This document shows positions 19,118-26,612 of a stretch of DNA of 64,000 nt, piece by piece. Position 1 is the stretch's first letter. Each line of letters starts with the position of its first letter. A model generated the notes under the pieces. It was not told where the DNA came from and did no database searches. It worked only from the letters and a program-made list of their open reading frames with translations. The position numbers were made by a program, and so were the translations under genes. This DNA comes from Pseudomonas purpurea (GTDB lineage Bacteria; Pseudomonadota; Gammaproteobacteria; Pseudomonadales; Pseudomonadaceae), in contig NZ_CP150918.1 of the NCBI RefSeq assembly GCF_039908635.1, positions 1,612,001 to 1,676,000 of the forward strand, in the 5' to 3' direction.

Positions 19118-19407
19118 AACGTATTTGCTCGATCTACCGAAGCCTGAAGAAAAACGAGATGTACCTCTACGTGCTCAAAAGCGATGCACTGGAGCGCGTT
19201 CCGGAAAACCTGCTGCTGGCCTTCGGCAAACCGCACCACGCCTTCGACCTGGTGCTGAGCCCCGAGCGCAAGCTCTCGCGCGAAGACATCACCGTCGTGT
19301 TGGAAAACCTCGACAAGCAGGGCTATCACCTGCAAATGCCGCCCGCTGAAGACGAGTACATCGAGCACTTGCCTGAAGAGCTGCTGCGACGTAATGATCC
19401 GATCTGA
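19114..19407 (+). CDS. ycgL: YcgL domain-containing protein
   Basis: The 97-residue protein begins [20 protein letters not shown], with [16 protein letters not shown] and a C-terminal [10 protein letters not shown], all typical of YcgL. The start codon is TTG, and TTGA overlaps the rnd stop, implying translational coupling. The biochemical function is unknown. Its link to rnd is conserved in Pseudomonas. Confidence 0.93.
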   Translation: MKRICSIYRSLKKNEMYLYVLKSDALERVPENLLLAFGKPHHAFDLVLSPERKLSREDITVVLENLDKQGYHLQMPPAEDEYIEHLPEELLRRNDPI

Positions 19408-19536
19408 CGGATACCCGCCGGTGCTCTGTCCAGAGCACCGTTGAAACAATGGATTTGAATATTTTGGCGATGGCCGCGAACGAGGGAGTCACACTCCTTC
19501 GGCGGTCTTCTGCACAGTTTTTTGAAGGTTTGAACC

Positions 19537-20469
19537 ATGCGCGTTCTGATTGCCGAGCACGACCACGCTCACTACGCCCAACTGCTGCGCCAGGCTGCAC
19601 CTGATTTGCAGGTCATGACCAGCGGCGACTCCGCGGAACTGGCCAGCCTGGCCGCCGACTGCCCGGTCTGGCTTGGCCAGCCGGATTTGCTCGCAACCCT
19701 GCTGCGTCAGGGCCACCAGCCACAATGGCTGCAATCGACGTGGGCGGGCATCACGCCGCTGCTCGCCGAGGGGTTGACCCGCAACTACCGGTTGACCCGC
19801 GCCGTGGGTATTTTCGGTCAGGTGATGGCCGAATACGTACTGACTTACCTGCTCGGCCACGAGCGCGAAGTGCTGGCGCGGCTGGTCAGCCAGGTCGAGC
19901 GCAAGTGGGACAACCGCCTGGGCCAGAGCCTGGCCGGGCGCAAGGTGCTGATCGTCGGTGCCGGTGACATCGGCCAGAGCGTGGCGCAGTTTCTGCTGCC
20001 GTTTGGCGTTCACCTGTACGGTATTGCCAGCGAAGCGCGGGAGCAGGCGCCGTTCATTGAAGTCGCGCCGCTGAGCGAGTTGGGTCGGCTGGTGGGCGAG
20101 GTCGATTACGTGGTCAACCTGTTGCCGAACACGCCGGTAACGCATGACCTGTACAACGCCGCGCTGTTCAAGCAGTTCAAGTCGACCGGTCTGTTCATCA
20201 ACGTCGGCCGCGGCGTGGCAGTGGTCGATGCGGACTTGGTGCAAGCACTCAAGGACGGGCATTTGGCAGGCGCGGTCATCGACGTCTGCCGTCAGGAACC
20301 GTTGCCGCAACGTCATCCGTTCTGGACCGCCTGGGGCCTGCTGCTGACCGGCCACAGCTCGGCACCGACGTCGCCGTCGATGATGGTGCAGCTGTTTGTC
20401 GAAAACCTGCGGGCGTATCAGGCAGGTGGGGCATTGCGCGGGGAAGTGGACTTCAATCGCGGTTATTGA
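19537..20469 (+). CDS. D-2-hydroxyacid dehydrogenase family protein (GhrA-like)
   Basis: The 310-residue NAD(P)-dependent dehydrogenase has the Rossmann motif VLIVGAGDIGQSVA at about 135. Catalytic residues are Arg in INVGRGVAVVD, Glu in VCRQEPLP and His in LLTGHSSAP. It belongs to the glyoxylate/hydroxypyruvate or phenylpyruvate reductase side of the superfamily. The substrate is not fixed by the sequence. AAGG precedes the ATG, and a REP palindrome pair follows the gene. Confidence 0.9.
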   Translation: MRVLIAEHDHAHYAQLLRQAAPDLQVMTSGDSAELASLAADCPVWLGQPDLLATLLRQGHQPQWLQSTWAGITPLLAEGLTRNYRLTRAVGIFGQVMAEYVLTYLLGHEREVLARLVSQVERKWDNRLGQSLAGRKVLIVGAGDIGQSVAQFLLPFGVHLYGIASEAREQAPFIEVAPLSELGRLVGEVDYVVNLLPNTPVTHDLYNAALFKQFKSTGLFINVGRGVAVVDADLVQALKDGHLAGAVIDVCRQEPLPQRHPFWTAWGLLLTGHSSAPTSPSMMVQLFVENLRAYQAGGALRGEVDFNRGY

Positions 20470-20502
20470 AACCACACAGAACAACTGTGGGAGCGGGCTT
20501 AT

Positions 20503-20633
20503 TGTGGCGAGGGAGCTTGCTCCCGCTCGGCCGCGAAGCAGTCGTAAACCCGCGGATGCGTTTTTTCAAATTAACGCGGTCGCGAATCTTGGGATTGCTT
20601 CGCAACCCAGCGGGAGCAAGCTCCCTCGCCACA
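20503..20633. repeat. REP doublet (REPIN), family 1, copy A
   Basis: Inverted REP sequences TGTGGCGAGGGAGC...GCTCCCTCGCCACA face each other with about 80 bp between. Each arm also forms its own hairpin (GGGAGCTTGCTCCC). A lone half of the other REP family (TGTGGGAGCGGGCTT) lies just before at about 20486. Similar doublets occur at 24400, 45695 and 51176. It lies between convergent genes and may stabilise or end transcripts. Confidence 0.85.
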
Positions 20634-20649
20634 GGGATTTCAGTGTGGC

Positions 20650-21243
20650 TTAGAGGCTGAAATCACCTTCCGCCGCCAGTTCGCTCAACGGGCGGCGCGG
20701 GCTCGGTTCTTCTCGGGCTTGCAGGTAGTCCGCCAGCGTGGCCTTGTCGCCCAGTTTGCCGACGGCAATAGCTGCGTGCAGTGCATAACCTTCAGGGATG
20801 TTCAGTTCCTTGCGGGTCAGTTCCTGATCGAAACCGGCCATGCCGTGGGTGTGCCAGCCGCTGATGGATGCTTGCAGGGCCAGATGGCCCCAGGCCGAGC
20901 CGGTGTCGAAGGTGTGCCACAGGGCCGGGGTTTCTTCTTCGGCGCCGGGGACGGCAAAGGTGGTTTTCGAAATCACGATCACCAGTGCCGACGCGTGTTG
21001 CGCCCAGCCACGGTTGAACTCATTCAGCAGGCCCAGGAAACGCTCCCAGTTCGGCGTGTCACGGCGTGCATAGAGAAAACGCCACGGCTGCGAGTTGTAG
21101 GCCGACGGCGCCCAGCGTGCTGCTTCGAAAAAGCTCAGCAGGGTTTCTTCGGGGATGCTTTCGCCCGTGAACGCCCGCGGCGACCAGCGGTCGGTGAACT
21201 GAGGGTGGATGGCATATTCGGCAACGCGGGGATTGGCGCTCAT
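20650..21243 (-). CDS. Nitroreductase family protein
   Basis: The 197-residue FMN-binding nitroreductase fold protein has FTDRWSPRAFTGESIPEETL with the FMN-contacting RxSxRxF, FEAARWAPSAYNSQPWRFLY, and AWGHLALQASISGWHTHGM. I chose ATG 21243 because the residues before it (in a frame open to 21336) do not resemble the family. It probably reduces quinones or nitro-compounds, but the substrate is unknown. Confidence 0.9.
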   Translation of the reverse strand: MSANPRVAEYAIHPQFTDRWSPRAFTGESIPEETLLSFFEAARWAPSAYNSQPWRFLYARRDTPNWERFLGLLNEFNRGWAQHASALVIVISKTTFAVPGAEEETPALWHTFDTGSAWGHLALQASISGWHTHGMAGFDQELTRKELNIPEGYALHAAIAVGKLGDKATLADYLQAREEPSPRRPLSELAAEGDFSL

Positions 21244-21516
21244 GGAGAGATTCCTGACGACGTTTGATGAATGAACGGTTGAATGAAAGCCTGCGGGCGC
21301 AGTAGGGCTGAGCGGTGAGGGTTTTCCGACCTTCACCTGAATGCAACGCGGTTGCGCGTTAATGGCATGCAGCAGGGCCCATTGCGACCCGCCACGCTAC
21401 TGTGCGCCGTGATAACTGACAAGTCCTGTTACACCGGCAGTCGCCAGCGCTTGGCCCACGGGGCCTGGGGCACTAGACTGGCGGCCTTTTCACTTCCTGA
21501 TGTTGATGCTGGAACC

Positions 21517-21966
21517 ATGGCCGCCAAAGTTGAACCCTTCTGGATACGCAAAACCCTCGACCAACTCGACCAACAGGAGTGGGAGTCGTTGTGCGATGGC
21601 TGTGGCCTGTGCTGCCTGCAAAAGCTCGAGGATGAAGAGGACAACAGCGTTTACTACACGCGCATCGCCTGCAAACTGCTGGACCTGAAAACCTGCCAGT
21701 GCACCGATTATCCGAATCGCCGCGACTCGGTCCCGGACTGCATCCAGCTCACGCCGGGCAAGGCTGACCAGTTCAAATGGCTGCCGCCGACCTGTGGCTA
21801 TCGCCTGGTCAGCGAGAGCAAGGACTTGCCGCTCTGGCACCACCTGGTCTGCGGTGACCGGGATGCGGTGCACCATGAGCGGATTTCCCAATCCGGGCGC
21901 ATGCTGGCCGAAGGCAGCGTGGCCGAGGATGACTGGGAAGATCATCTGATTTTTCGCGCGGGTTAA
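21517..21966 (+). CDS. YcgN/UPF0260 family cysteine-rich protein
   Basis: The 149-residue protein has the CxxCxxCC cluster [14 protein letters not shown] at about residues 27-40. More cysteines lie in [25 protein letters not shown] and PTCGYRL. The family is annotated as a possible zinc- or iron-chelating domain, with no proven activity. ATG 21517 (MAAKVEPFW) gives the usual family length. It is divergent from the nitroreductase gene. Confidence 0.92.
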   Translation: MAAKVEPFWIRKTLDQLDQQEWESLCDGCGLCCLQKLEDEEDNSVYYTRIACKLLDLKTCQCTDYPNRRDSVPDCIQLTPGKADQFKWLPPTCGYRLVSESKDLPLWHHLVCGDRDAVHHERISQSGRMLAEGSVAEDDWEDHLIFRAG

Positions 21967-22012
21967 GCGCGCATACGCAGTGTTGTAGAAAACGAATCAC
22001 GAAGGAGTGTGT

Positions 22013-23242
22013 ATGGCTGTGGGGTTGAGGCTGCCGTTGGCCGTTTGGCTGTTGGCGCTGAGTTCGCCCGTGTGGGCGGCGAAAAAAGTCGATCTGGATT
22101 ACCACGTGCGTCTGTTGCCGCAAAGTGATCAGGCCGAAGTCCGCCTGACGCTGGCGCAAGGCACGGCGGTGCGCAGCCTGGATTTCGATCTGGGTGACGG
22201 CAGCCATTACAGCGACTTCAAGGCCGACGGCCAGTGGCAACTCACGCCGGGCAAGGCAGCACGCGGTGTCTGGCGCCCGGCCGCCGACAAGGCGAGCCTG
22301 ACTTACCGCGTACGCATCAGCCATTCCCCGAAAAACGGCAGCTTCAATACGCGCATGACCCCGAACTGGGCGTTGATGCGCGGCGATGATCTGGTGCCGT
22401 CGGCGCGCCTGGATCAGCAGGATGGCACTGAACTGGTGTCGCGCCTGGAATTCGAATTACCGGCCGGCTGGAAAAGCGTCGAAACGGCGTGGCCGCGCAT
22501 CGGCAAGAACCGTTTTCGCATCGACAACGTGTCGCGACTGTTCGACCGGCCAACCGGCTGGATGCTCGCCGGGAACCTGGGCAGCCGTCGCACGCGTCTG
22601 GGGGAAACAGAAGTCACGGTCGCTTCGCCGCAAGGGCAGGGCATGCACCGCATGGACGTGCTGACGCTGCTGACGTTTGTCTGGCCGCAAATGCAGGCGG
22701 TTTTTCCTCGTCATCCGAACAAGCTACTGATTGTCGGGGCGGGCGACCCGATGTGGCGTGGCAGCCTGGCGGGGCACGAATCGATTTACCTGCACAGCCG
22801 TTTGCCGCTGGTCAGCGAAAGCGGCAGCAGCCCGTTGTTGCGCGAGCTGGCCCAGGTGTTCGGGCGCATCAATGACCGTGACCGCAGCGACTGGATCAGC
22901 GAAGGGTTTGCCGAGTATTACGCCATTGAACTACTGCGCCGTGCCGGTGGCATGAGCGACGAACGCTATCAGACCCTGGAAAGCAAACTGGCCAAGGTCA
23001 GCCAAAAGGTCAGCACCTTGCGCGGTGACACGTTAAGCCCGGCCGCCGTGGCCAAAGCGGTGTTGCTGTTGCAGGAACTGGACCGCGAGATTCGCCTGAA
23101 GACCCGCAACAAGCGTTCGCTCGATGATATGTTGCGCGGCGCGATGCACCTGGAGCAGGTCAGCACGAAGGAGTTCGTGGCCCTGGCCGAGAGCATCATT
23201 GGCGAGCCGTCCAAGGTCCTCGATACCGGGTTGCTTCGCTAA
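22013..23242 (+). CDS. Secreted M1/M61-like peptidase homologue lacking the zinc histidines
   Basis: The 409-residue protein has a signal peptide (LPLAVWLLALSSPVWA, cleavage about residue 22) and a beta-rich N-terminal half like the M61 N-domain. It then has LLRELAQVF...DWISEGFAEYYAIELL. This lines up with the HExxH-(18-24)-E layout of M1/M61 peptidases: the motif would be HELAH, but both His are replaced (Arg and Gln), while the distal EGFAEYY Glu region is kept. Zinc catalysis is therefore unlikely; it may be a binding or scaffold protein (inference). AAGGAG lies 5 bp before ATG 22013. It follows ycgN. Confidence 0.78.
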   Translation: MAVGLRLPLAVWLLALSSPVWAAKKVDLDYHVRLLPQSDQAEVRLTLAQGTAVRSLDFDLGDGSHYSDFKADGQWQLTPGKAARGVWRPAADKASLTYRVRISHSPKNGSFNTRMTPNWALMRGDDLVPSARLDQQDGTELVSRLEFELPAGWKSVETAWPRIGKNRFRIDNVSRLFDRPTGWMLAGNLGSRRTRLGETEVTVASPQGQGMHRMDVLTLLTFVWPQMQAVFPRHPNKLLIVGAGDPMWRGSLAGHESIYLHSRLPLVSESGSSPLLRELAQVFGRINDRDRSDWISEGFAEYYAIELLRRAGGMSDERYQTLESKLAKVSQKVSTLRGDTLSPAAVAKAVLLLQELDREIRLKTRNKRSLDDMLRGAMHLEQVSTKEFVALAESIIGEPSKVLDTGLLR

Positions 23243-23248
23243 CACCAG

Positions 23249-23344
23249 CTTCGCGAGTAAACCCGCTCCCACACGTGATCCCGGTCGTTCACAAGGTTTG
23301 TGTACGCAGATGATCTAGTGTGGGAGCGGGCTTGCTCGCGAAGG
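23249..23344. repeat. REP doublet, family 2, copy 1
   Basis: CTTCGCGAGTAAACCCGCTC and its inverted partner GAGCGGGCTTGCTCGCGAAG lie about 45 bp apart, between two convergent genes. Related copies are at 37992-38084 and 61486-61575. Confidence 0.8.
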
Positions 23345-23386
23345 CGATCCGACGAAGAGGCCGTTAGCCTCACCACTTCTTCCGAA

Positions 23387-23764
23387 TCAAACCTCGGTCT
23401 TGGTCGAACTCAGTGAATCATTGCCCGTCACTGTCGCGGTACGTGTAGCCGCTTCGGCATTGGCCTTGAGGTCTTTGAGTTCTTGCCCGGCCCGTTCGAT
23501 TCTCGAACGCACGTTGTCCATGTCCCGACGACTCTTCTCCAGGAAGCTTTTCGCCGAGCTATGGCCAGTAATGCCACGGGCCAGGGCTGCGCCACCCAGC
23601 GCCACCTGAATCAAACCGAACACGCCGCCACGGCGCAGGCCCTTGCCCACCATCACCACGCCACCGGCCAGTGAGCCGATGCGTTCCCAACCCTCGACGT
23701 TCTGTGTCGCGTGTGTCTGAAACGGCGTGGCGTCGATGGGTTCTACGCGTTTGATCTCGCTCAT
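23387..23764 (-). CDS. DUF2892-like small membrane protein
   Basis: The 125-residue protein has two short hydrophobic segments (GSLAGGVVMVGKGL and FGLIQVALGGAALARG), as in the YgaP/DUF2892 family. A charged helical, probably coiled-coil, tail follows (SFLEKSRRDMDNVRSRIERAGQELKDL). AGGAAACAG precedes ATG 23764. The function is unknown. It is encoded on the same strand as the RNA methyltransferase upstream. Confidence 0.75.
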   Translation of the reverse strand: MSEIKRVEPIDATPFQTHATQNVEGWERIGSLAGGVVMVGKGLRRGGVFGLIQVALGGAALARGITGHSSAKSFLEKSRRDMDNVRSRIERAGQELKDLKANAEAATRTATVTGNDSLSSTKTEV

Positions 23765-23842
23765 GATCTGTTTCCTCAGGGGGCAATGGATAGAAGGCTG
23801 ACTGCGCAGGCGGCCGACTTGTTCCATCCGGTGTTCAGCGTA

Positions 23843-24313
23843 TCAGCGGAATTTGGGGCCGGAGCGGGTGTTGTTGCCCTTGGCCATGCGGTCGTAAAGC
23901 ACCACGTTGACGGTGGCGGCGAGGTTCATGCAGCCGGTGGTCGGGATGTACACCACGTCCTCGCACCAGTCGCGGATCTCTTTGTCGAGCGAGCCGTCTT
24001 CCGGGCCGAAGATGTACAGCGCGCGGTCCGGGTGTGTGTATTCCGGCAGAGAGCGGGCGCCGTCGACCAGTTCCACGGCGACCGGGACGCAACCCAGGGG
24101 CAGGATTTTCTTCAGGTCGTCGATGCCGATCAGCGGAATGTCGCAGTGGACTTTCTTGGTGTCGGTGACGAAGTCGGCGGCGCGTTCATAACGCTTGCCG
24201 GTATAGAACACGGACGCCACGCCATAACAGCCAGCGGCGCGCATCACCGAACCAACGTTCTCGGGTGATTTGGGGTTATACAAACCAATGCAGCTGTACC
24301 GTTTATCTGCCAC
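23843..24313 (-). CDS. SPOUT-class RNA 2'-O-methyltransferase (SpoU/TrmH family)
   Basis: The 156-residue protein shows the three SpoU motifs: NPKSPENVGSVMRAAGCYG, ALYIFGPEDGSL and TTGCMNLAATVNVVLYDRM. The last two form the SAM-binding trefoil knot. The protein is compact, with no extra RNA-binding domain. The likely target is a tRNA or rRNA ribose, not further defined. ATG 24313 begins MADKRYSCIGL. Confidence 0.9.
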   Translation of the reverse strand: MADKRYSCIGLYNPKSPENVGSVMRAAGCYGVASVFYTGKRYERAADFVTDTKKVHCDIPLIGIDDLKKILPLGCVPVAVELVDGARSLPEYTHPDRALYIFGPEDGSLDKEIRDWCEDVVYIPTTGCMNLAATVNVVLYDRMAKGNNTRSGPKFR

Positions 24314-24399
24314 GAGCGGGGTGCCTTCGGAAAAAAGCGCGATTATACGGGTTTGTTGGCATGCCGGTCAGATAAGGGCAATTTGGTGTGGTGGGCTGT

Positions 24400-24531
24400 T
24401 GTGGCGAGGGAGCTTGCTCCCGCTCGGCTGCGAAGCAGTCGTAAGACGGCTGACGCGTGTTATCTGACAAACCGCGGTTGCAGGTTTTGGGGCCGCTTCG
24501 CAGCCCAGCGGGAGCAAGCTCCCTCGCCACA
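24400..24531. repeat. REPIN, family 1, copy C
   Basis: TGTGGCGAGGGAGCTTGCTC pairs with its inverse at 24508-24531. Inner arms GGCTGCGAAGCAG and CGCTTCGCAGCC also pair. It is the best-preserved copy of the family in the window, with near-perfect long complementarity. It lies between two minus-strand genes. Confidence 0.85.
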
Positions 24532-24548
24532 GGGGCCAGGGCGAGGCC

Positions 24549-24923
24549 TTACTCGTCTTTTTTCATCAGGCCAGCCAACGCCGCAAACGGGTTGTGGGTG
24601 GCCTTGGCGATGGTCGGGGTGCTCAGGGAGCCATCGCCGAAATATTGCTGGTCGGTGTAGCGCGAGTGTTCGTTGTCGTGACAATACAGGCACAACAGCT
24701 CCCAGTTGGAACCGTCCTGCGGGTTGTTGTCGTGGTTGTGGTCGCGGTGGTGCACGGTCAACTCGCTCAGGCGTTTGCCGGCGAACTCACGGGCACAGCG
24801 CCCGCACACGTGCGGGTACATTTTCAGGGCTTTGTCGCGGTAGCCCATTTCGCGGTCGCGCTGGGCGTCGGCGAGGATGCGGTCCAGTTTGGCGGTGTTG
24901 GACGGCGGTGTTGACGAACTCAT
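24549..24923 (-). CDS. yajD: YajD family HNH nuclease
   Basis: The 124-residue protein has a structural-zinc CGRC pair, VHHRDHNHDNNPQDGSNWELL (the HNH core with the DHNH segment) and LCLYCHDNEH as the second CxxC. The order C-C, HH, N, C-C, H fits the HNH nuclease fold and E. coli YajD in length. The cellular role is unknown. It is not linked to phage or restriction genes here. Confidence 0.9.
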   Translation of the reverse strand: MSSSTPPSNTAKLDRILADAQRDREMGYRDKALKMYPHVCGRCAREFAGKRLSELTVHHRDHNHDNNPQDGSNWELLCLYCHDNEHSRYTDQQYFGDGSLSTPTIAKATHNPFAALAGLMKKDE

Positions 24924-24971
24924 GGGTTCACCTTTGTAAAAGACTAATGACGGTTATAAACGCAGTTTAGC

Positions 24972-25658
24972 TCAGCCCTTGAGCTTCTCGGCAATCCAGA
25001 TCGTGTGGCGGGTGCCCTTGTTTCCGTGGGCGAAGACCTGCACTTCCTCGGCCTTGAAACCGGCCTTCTTCAATTTGTCGGAGAACTGACGGTCGGCGCT
25101 GGCCGACCATACCGCCAGCACGCCTTTGGGGCGCAGGGCCTTGGCGCATGCACTCAAGCCACCGGCGGAATACAGCCAGCTGTTGGCCTTCTGGGTCAGG
25201 CCTTCGGGGCCGTTGTCGACATCCAGCATGATCGCGTCAAAGCCTTGCGGTTCGGCTTGCAGGACCTTGGCCACGTCTTCCATGCGGATCACCGTGCGTG
25301 GGTCGAGCAGTGGGTTTCCGGCTTTCTCTCCCAGCGGCCCACGGTTCCATTCGACGACCCCTGGCACCAGTTCGGCAACCACCACTTCGGCGGTCTTGCC
25401 CAGATGCTTGAGTGCCGAAGCGAGGGTGAACCCCATGCCCAGGCCACCGATCAGCACCCGGGAGTTCGGCCGGCCGGCGACCTTGCGGCAGGGAATCTCG
25501 GCCAAGGCATCCTCGGAGCCATGCATGCGGGTGTTCATCAGTTGCCCGCCGTCACCGCCCTGGATTTTGATGACGAAGTCTTCGCCGTACTCGAACAGGC
25601 ACAAGGCACCGCCGTTTTCCGGGATCGGGGTGGTGTCGAGCAGAACGAAACGTTTCAT
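24972..25658 (-). CDS. Spermidine synthase-like SAM-fold protein
   Basis: The 228-residue protein has a Rossmann motif VLIGGLGMGFTLASAL, the acidic residue VVVAELVPGVVEWN and a DAIMLDVDNGPEGLT segment that corresponds to the catalytic Asp region of polyamine aminopropyltransferases. It lacks the full N-terminal beta-domain of SpeE, so the reaction is uncertain; it may be a methyltransferase or a degenerate aminopropyltransferase. ATG 25658 (MKRFVLLDTT) is preferred over a codon eight residues upstream. Confidence 0.82.
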   Translation of the reverse strand: MKRFVLLDTTPIPENGGALCLFEYGEDFVIKIQGGDGGQLMNTRMHGSEDALAEIPCRKVAGRPNSRVLIGGLGMGFTLASALKHLGKTAEVVVAELVPGVVEWNRGPLGEKAGNPLLDPRTVIRMEDVAKVLQAEPQGFDAIMLDVDNGPEGLTQKANSWLYSAGGLSACAKALRPKGVLAVWSASADRQFSDKLKKAGFKAEEVQVFAHGNKGTRHTIWIAEKLKG

Positions 25659-25733
25659 GGAAATCTCAATGGGGGAGGGCAAAGCGCCGCGGTTGGAGTA
25701 GCCTGAGGCCTGATAACTGCCACGGAGCCATAG

Positions 25734-26012
25734 ATGAAGCGCACCATTCTAACGGTCATTGTGCTGGGCGTGTTCTCGATCGGCATGGCGCAGGCCGAGG
25801 ACTTGCTCAGCGTGCCGGTCACCCCCACGCCCGCCATCGGCTCGCCGGGCACCGCAACGCCTACGCCTTACCCGCAAGTGACACCCACCGCCGTGCCCAA
25901 GGCGGGCAATGGCAACGGCAGCGTCCCGCTGTTGCCGCCCATCGAAATGCCCAGCCCGCCGAAGGATCAAACATTGCCGGCGCTGGAAAAGGCCAAGACG
26001 CCGGGCGGTTAA
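25734..26012 (+). CDS. Small secreted Pro/Thr-rich protein
   Basis: The 92-residue protein begins MKRTILTVIVLGVFSIGMAQA, a clear Sec signal peptide with AQA cleavage. A low-complexity mature part follows, rich in Pro, Thr and Val (PVTPTPAIGSPGTATPTPYP). No family is recognised. It could be a periplasmic spacer or wall-associated peptide. Its TAA stop is the reverse complement of the stop of the convergent cNMP gene (shared TTAA). Confidence 0.75.
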   Translation: MKRTILTVIVLGVFSIGMAQAEDLLSVPVTPTPAIGSPGTATPTPYPQVTPTAVPKAGNGNGSVPLLPPIEMPSPPKDQTLPALEKAKTPGG

Positions 26013-26482
26013 ACCTGCTGCGAGAGCAGTTGGCCGTCAGCCATGCGCAGGCGCCTGGAGAGCGAAACCGCGATGGCACGGATGATCTTGGCGGCGATTT
26101 TCGGCGCGTCGTTGAGCATTTTTTCCAGGGAATCCTTGCCCAGGTTCAGGAGCTGGCAATGAGTTGCTGCCACGCAACTGGCTGAACGCCGTTCGCCATC
26201 AAGCACGGCCATCTCACCGAACGCCCGGCCACTGCGCAGGGTGGCGATGGTCACGCGCTGGCCGTCGCTGTTGGTTTTTTGCACGGCTACCTGGCCGGTG
26301 TGGATGATGCACATGAAACTGCCGGCATCGCCCTCGTGGAAAATTTCTTCGCCCCCGGCGATGGTGCTGAGGCTGAAATAACCGGCAGCCGCCGCGAAGT
26401 CGGCCAGTTGCAGTTGGTCGAACAGGCCGCAGTCCATCAACCAGTCGCGGATTTCATTGTTCAATAAGGTCGGTTCTGACAT
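26009..26482 (-). CDS. Cyclic nucleotide-binding domain protein
   Basis: The 157-residue protein is a single cNMP-binding beta-barrel. FHEGDAGSFMCIIHTGQVAV and the phosphate-binding cassette GRAFGEMAVLDGERRSASC are intact, so nucleotide binding is plausible. C-terminal helices are present but there is no helix-turn-helix, so it is not a CRP-type regulator. It may be a stand-alone sensor. ATG 26482 (MSEPTLLNNE) is chosen over a frame open to 26533. Confidence 0.88.
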   Translation of the reverse strand: MSEPTLLNNEIRDWLMDCGLFDQLQLADFAAAAGYFSLSTIAGGEEIFHEGDAGSFMCIIHTGQVAVQKTNSDGQRVTIATLRSGRAFGEMAVLDGERRSASCVAATHCQLLNLGKDSLEKMLNDAPKIAAKIIRAIAVSLSRRLRMADGQLLSQQV

Positions 26483-26612
26483 GTCGTTACGGTCTTTTTC
26501 TTGTGGCGGTTGCGGGTTCGAAATTGAAGCCACCGCAAATCCCGTGAAAGGGAAATGGTCTTGTGTCCGACCCGGTGTCAGGTGTTAAGACCCGACCACC
26601 GGACCAAGTTCC

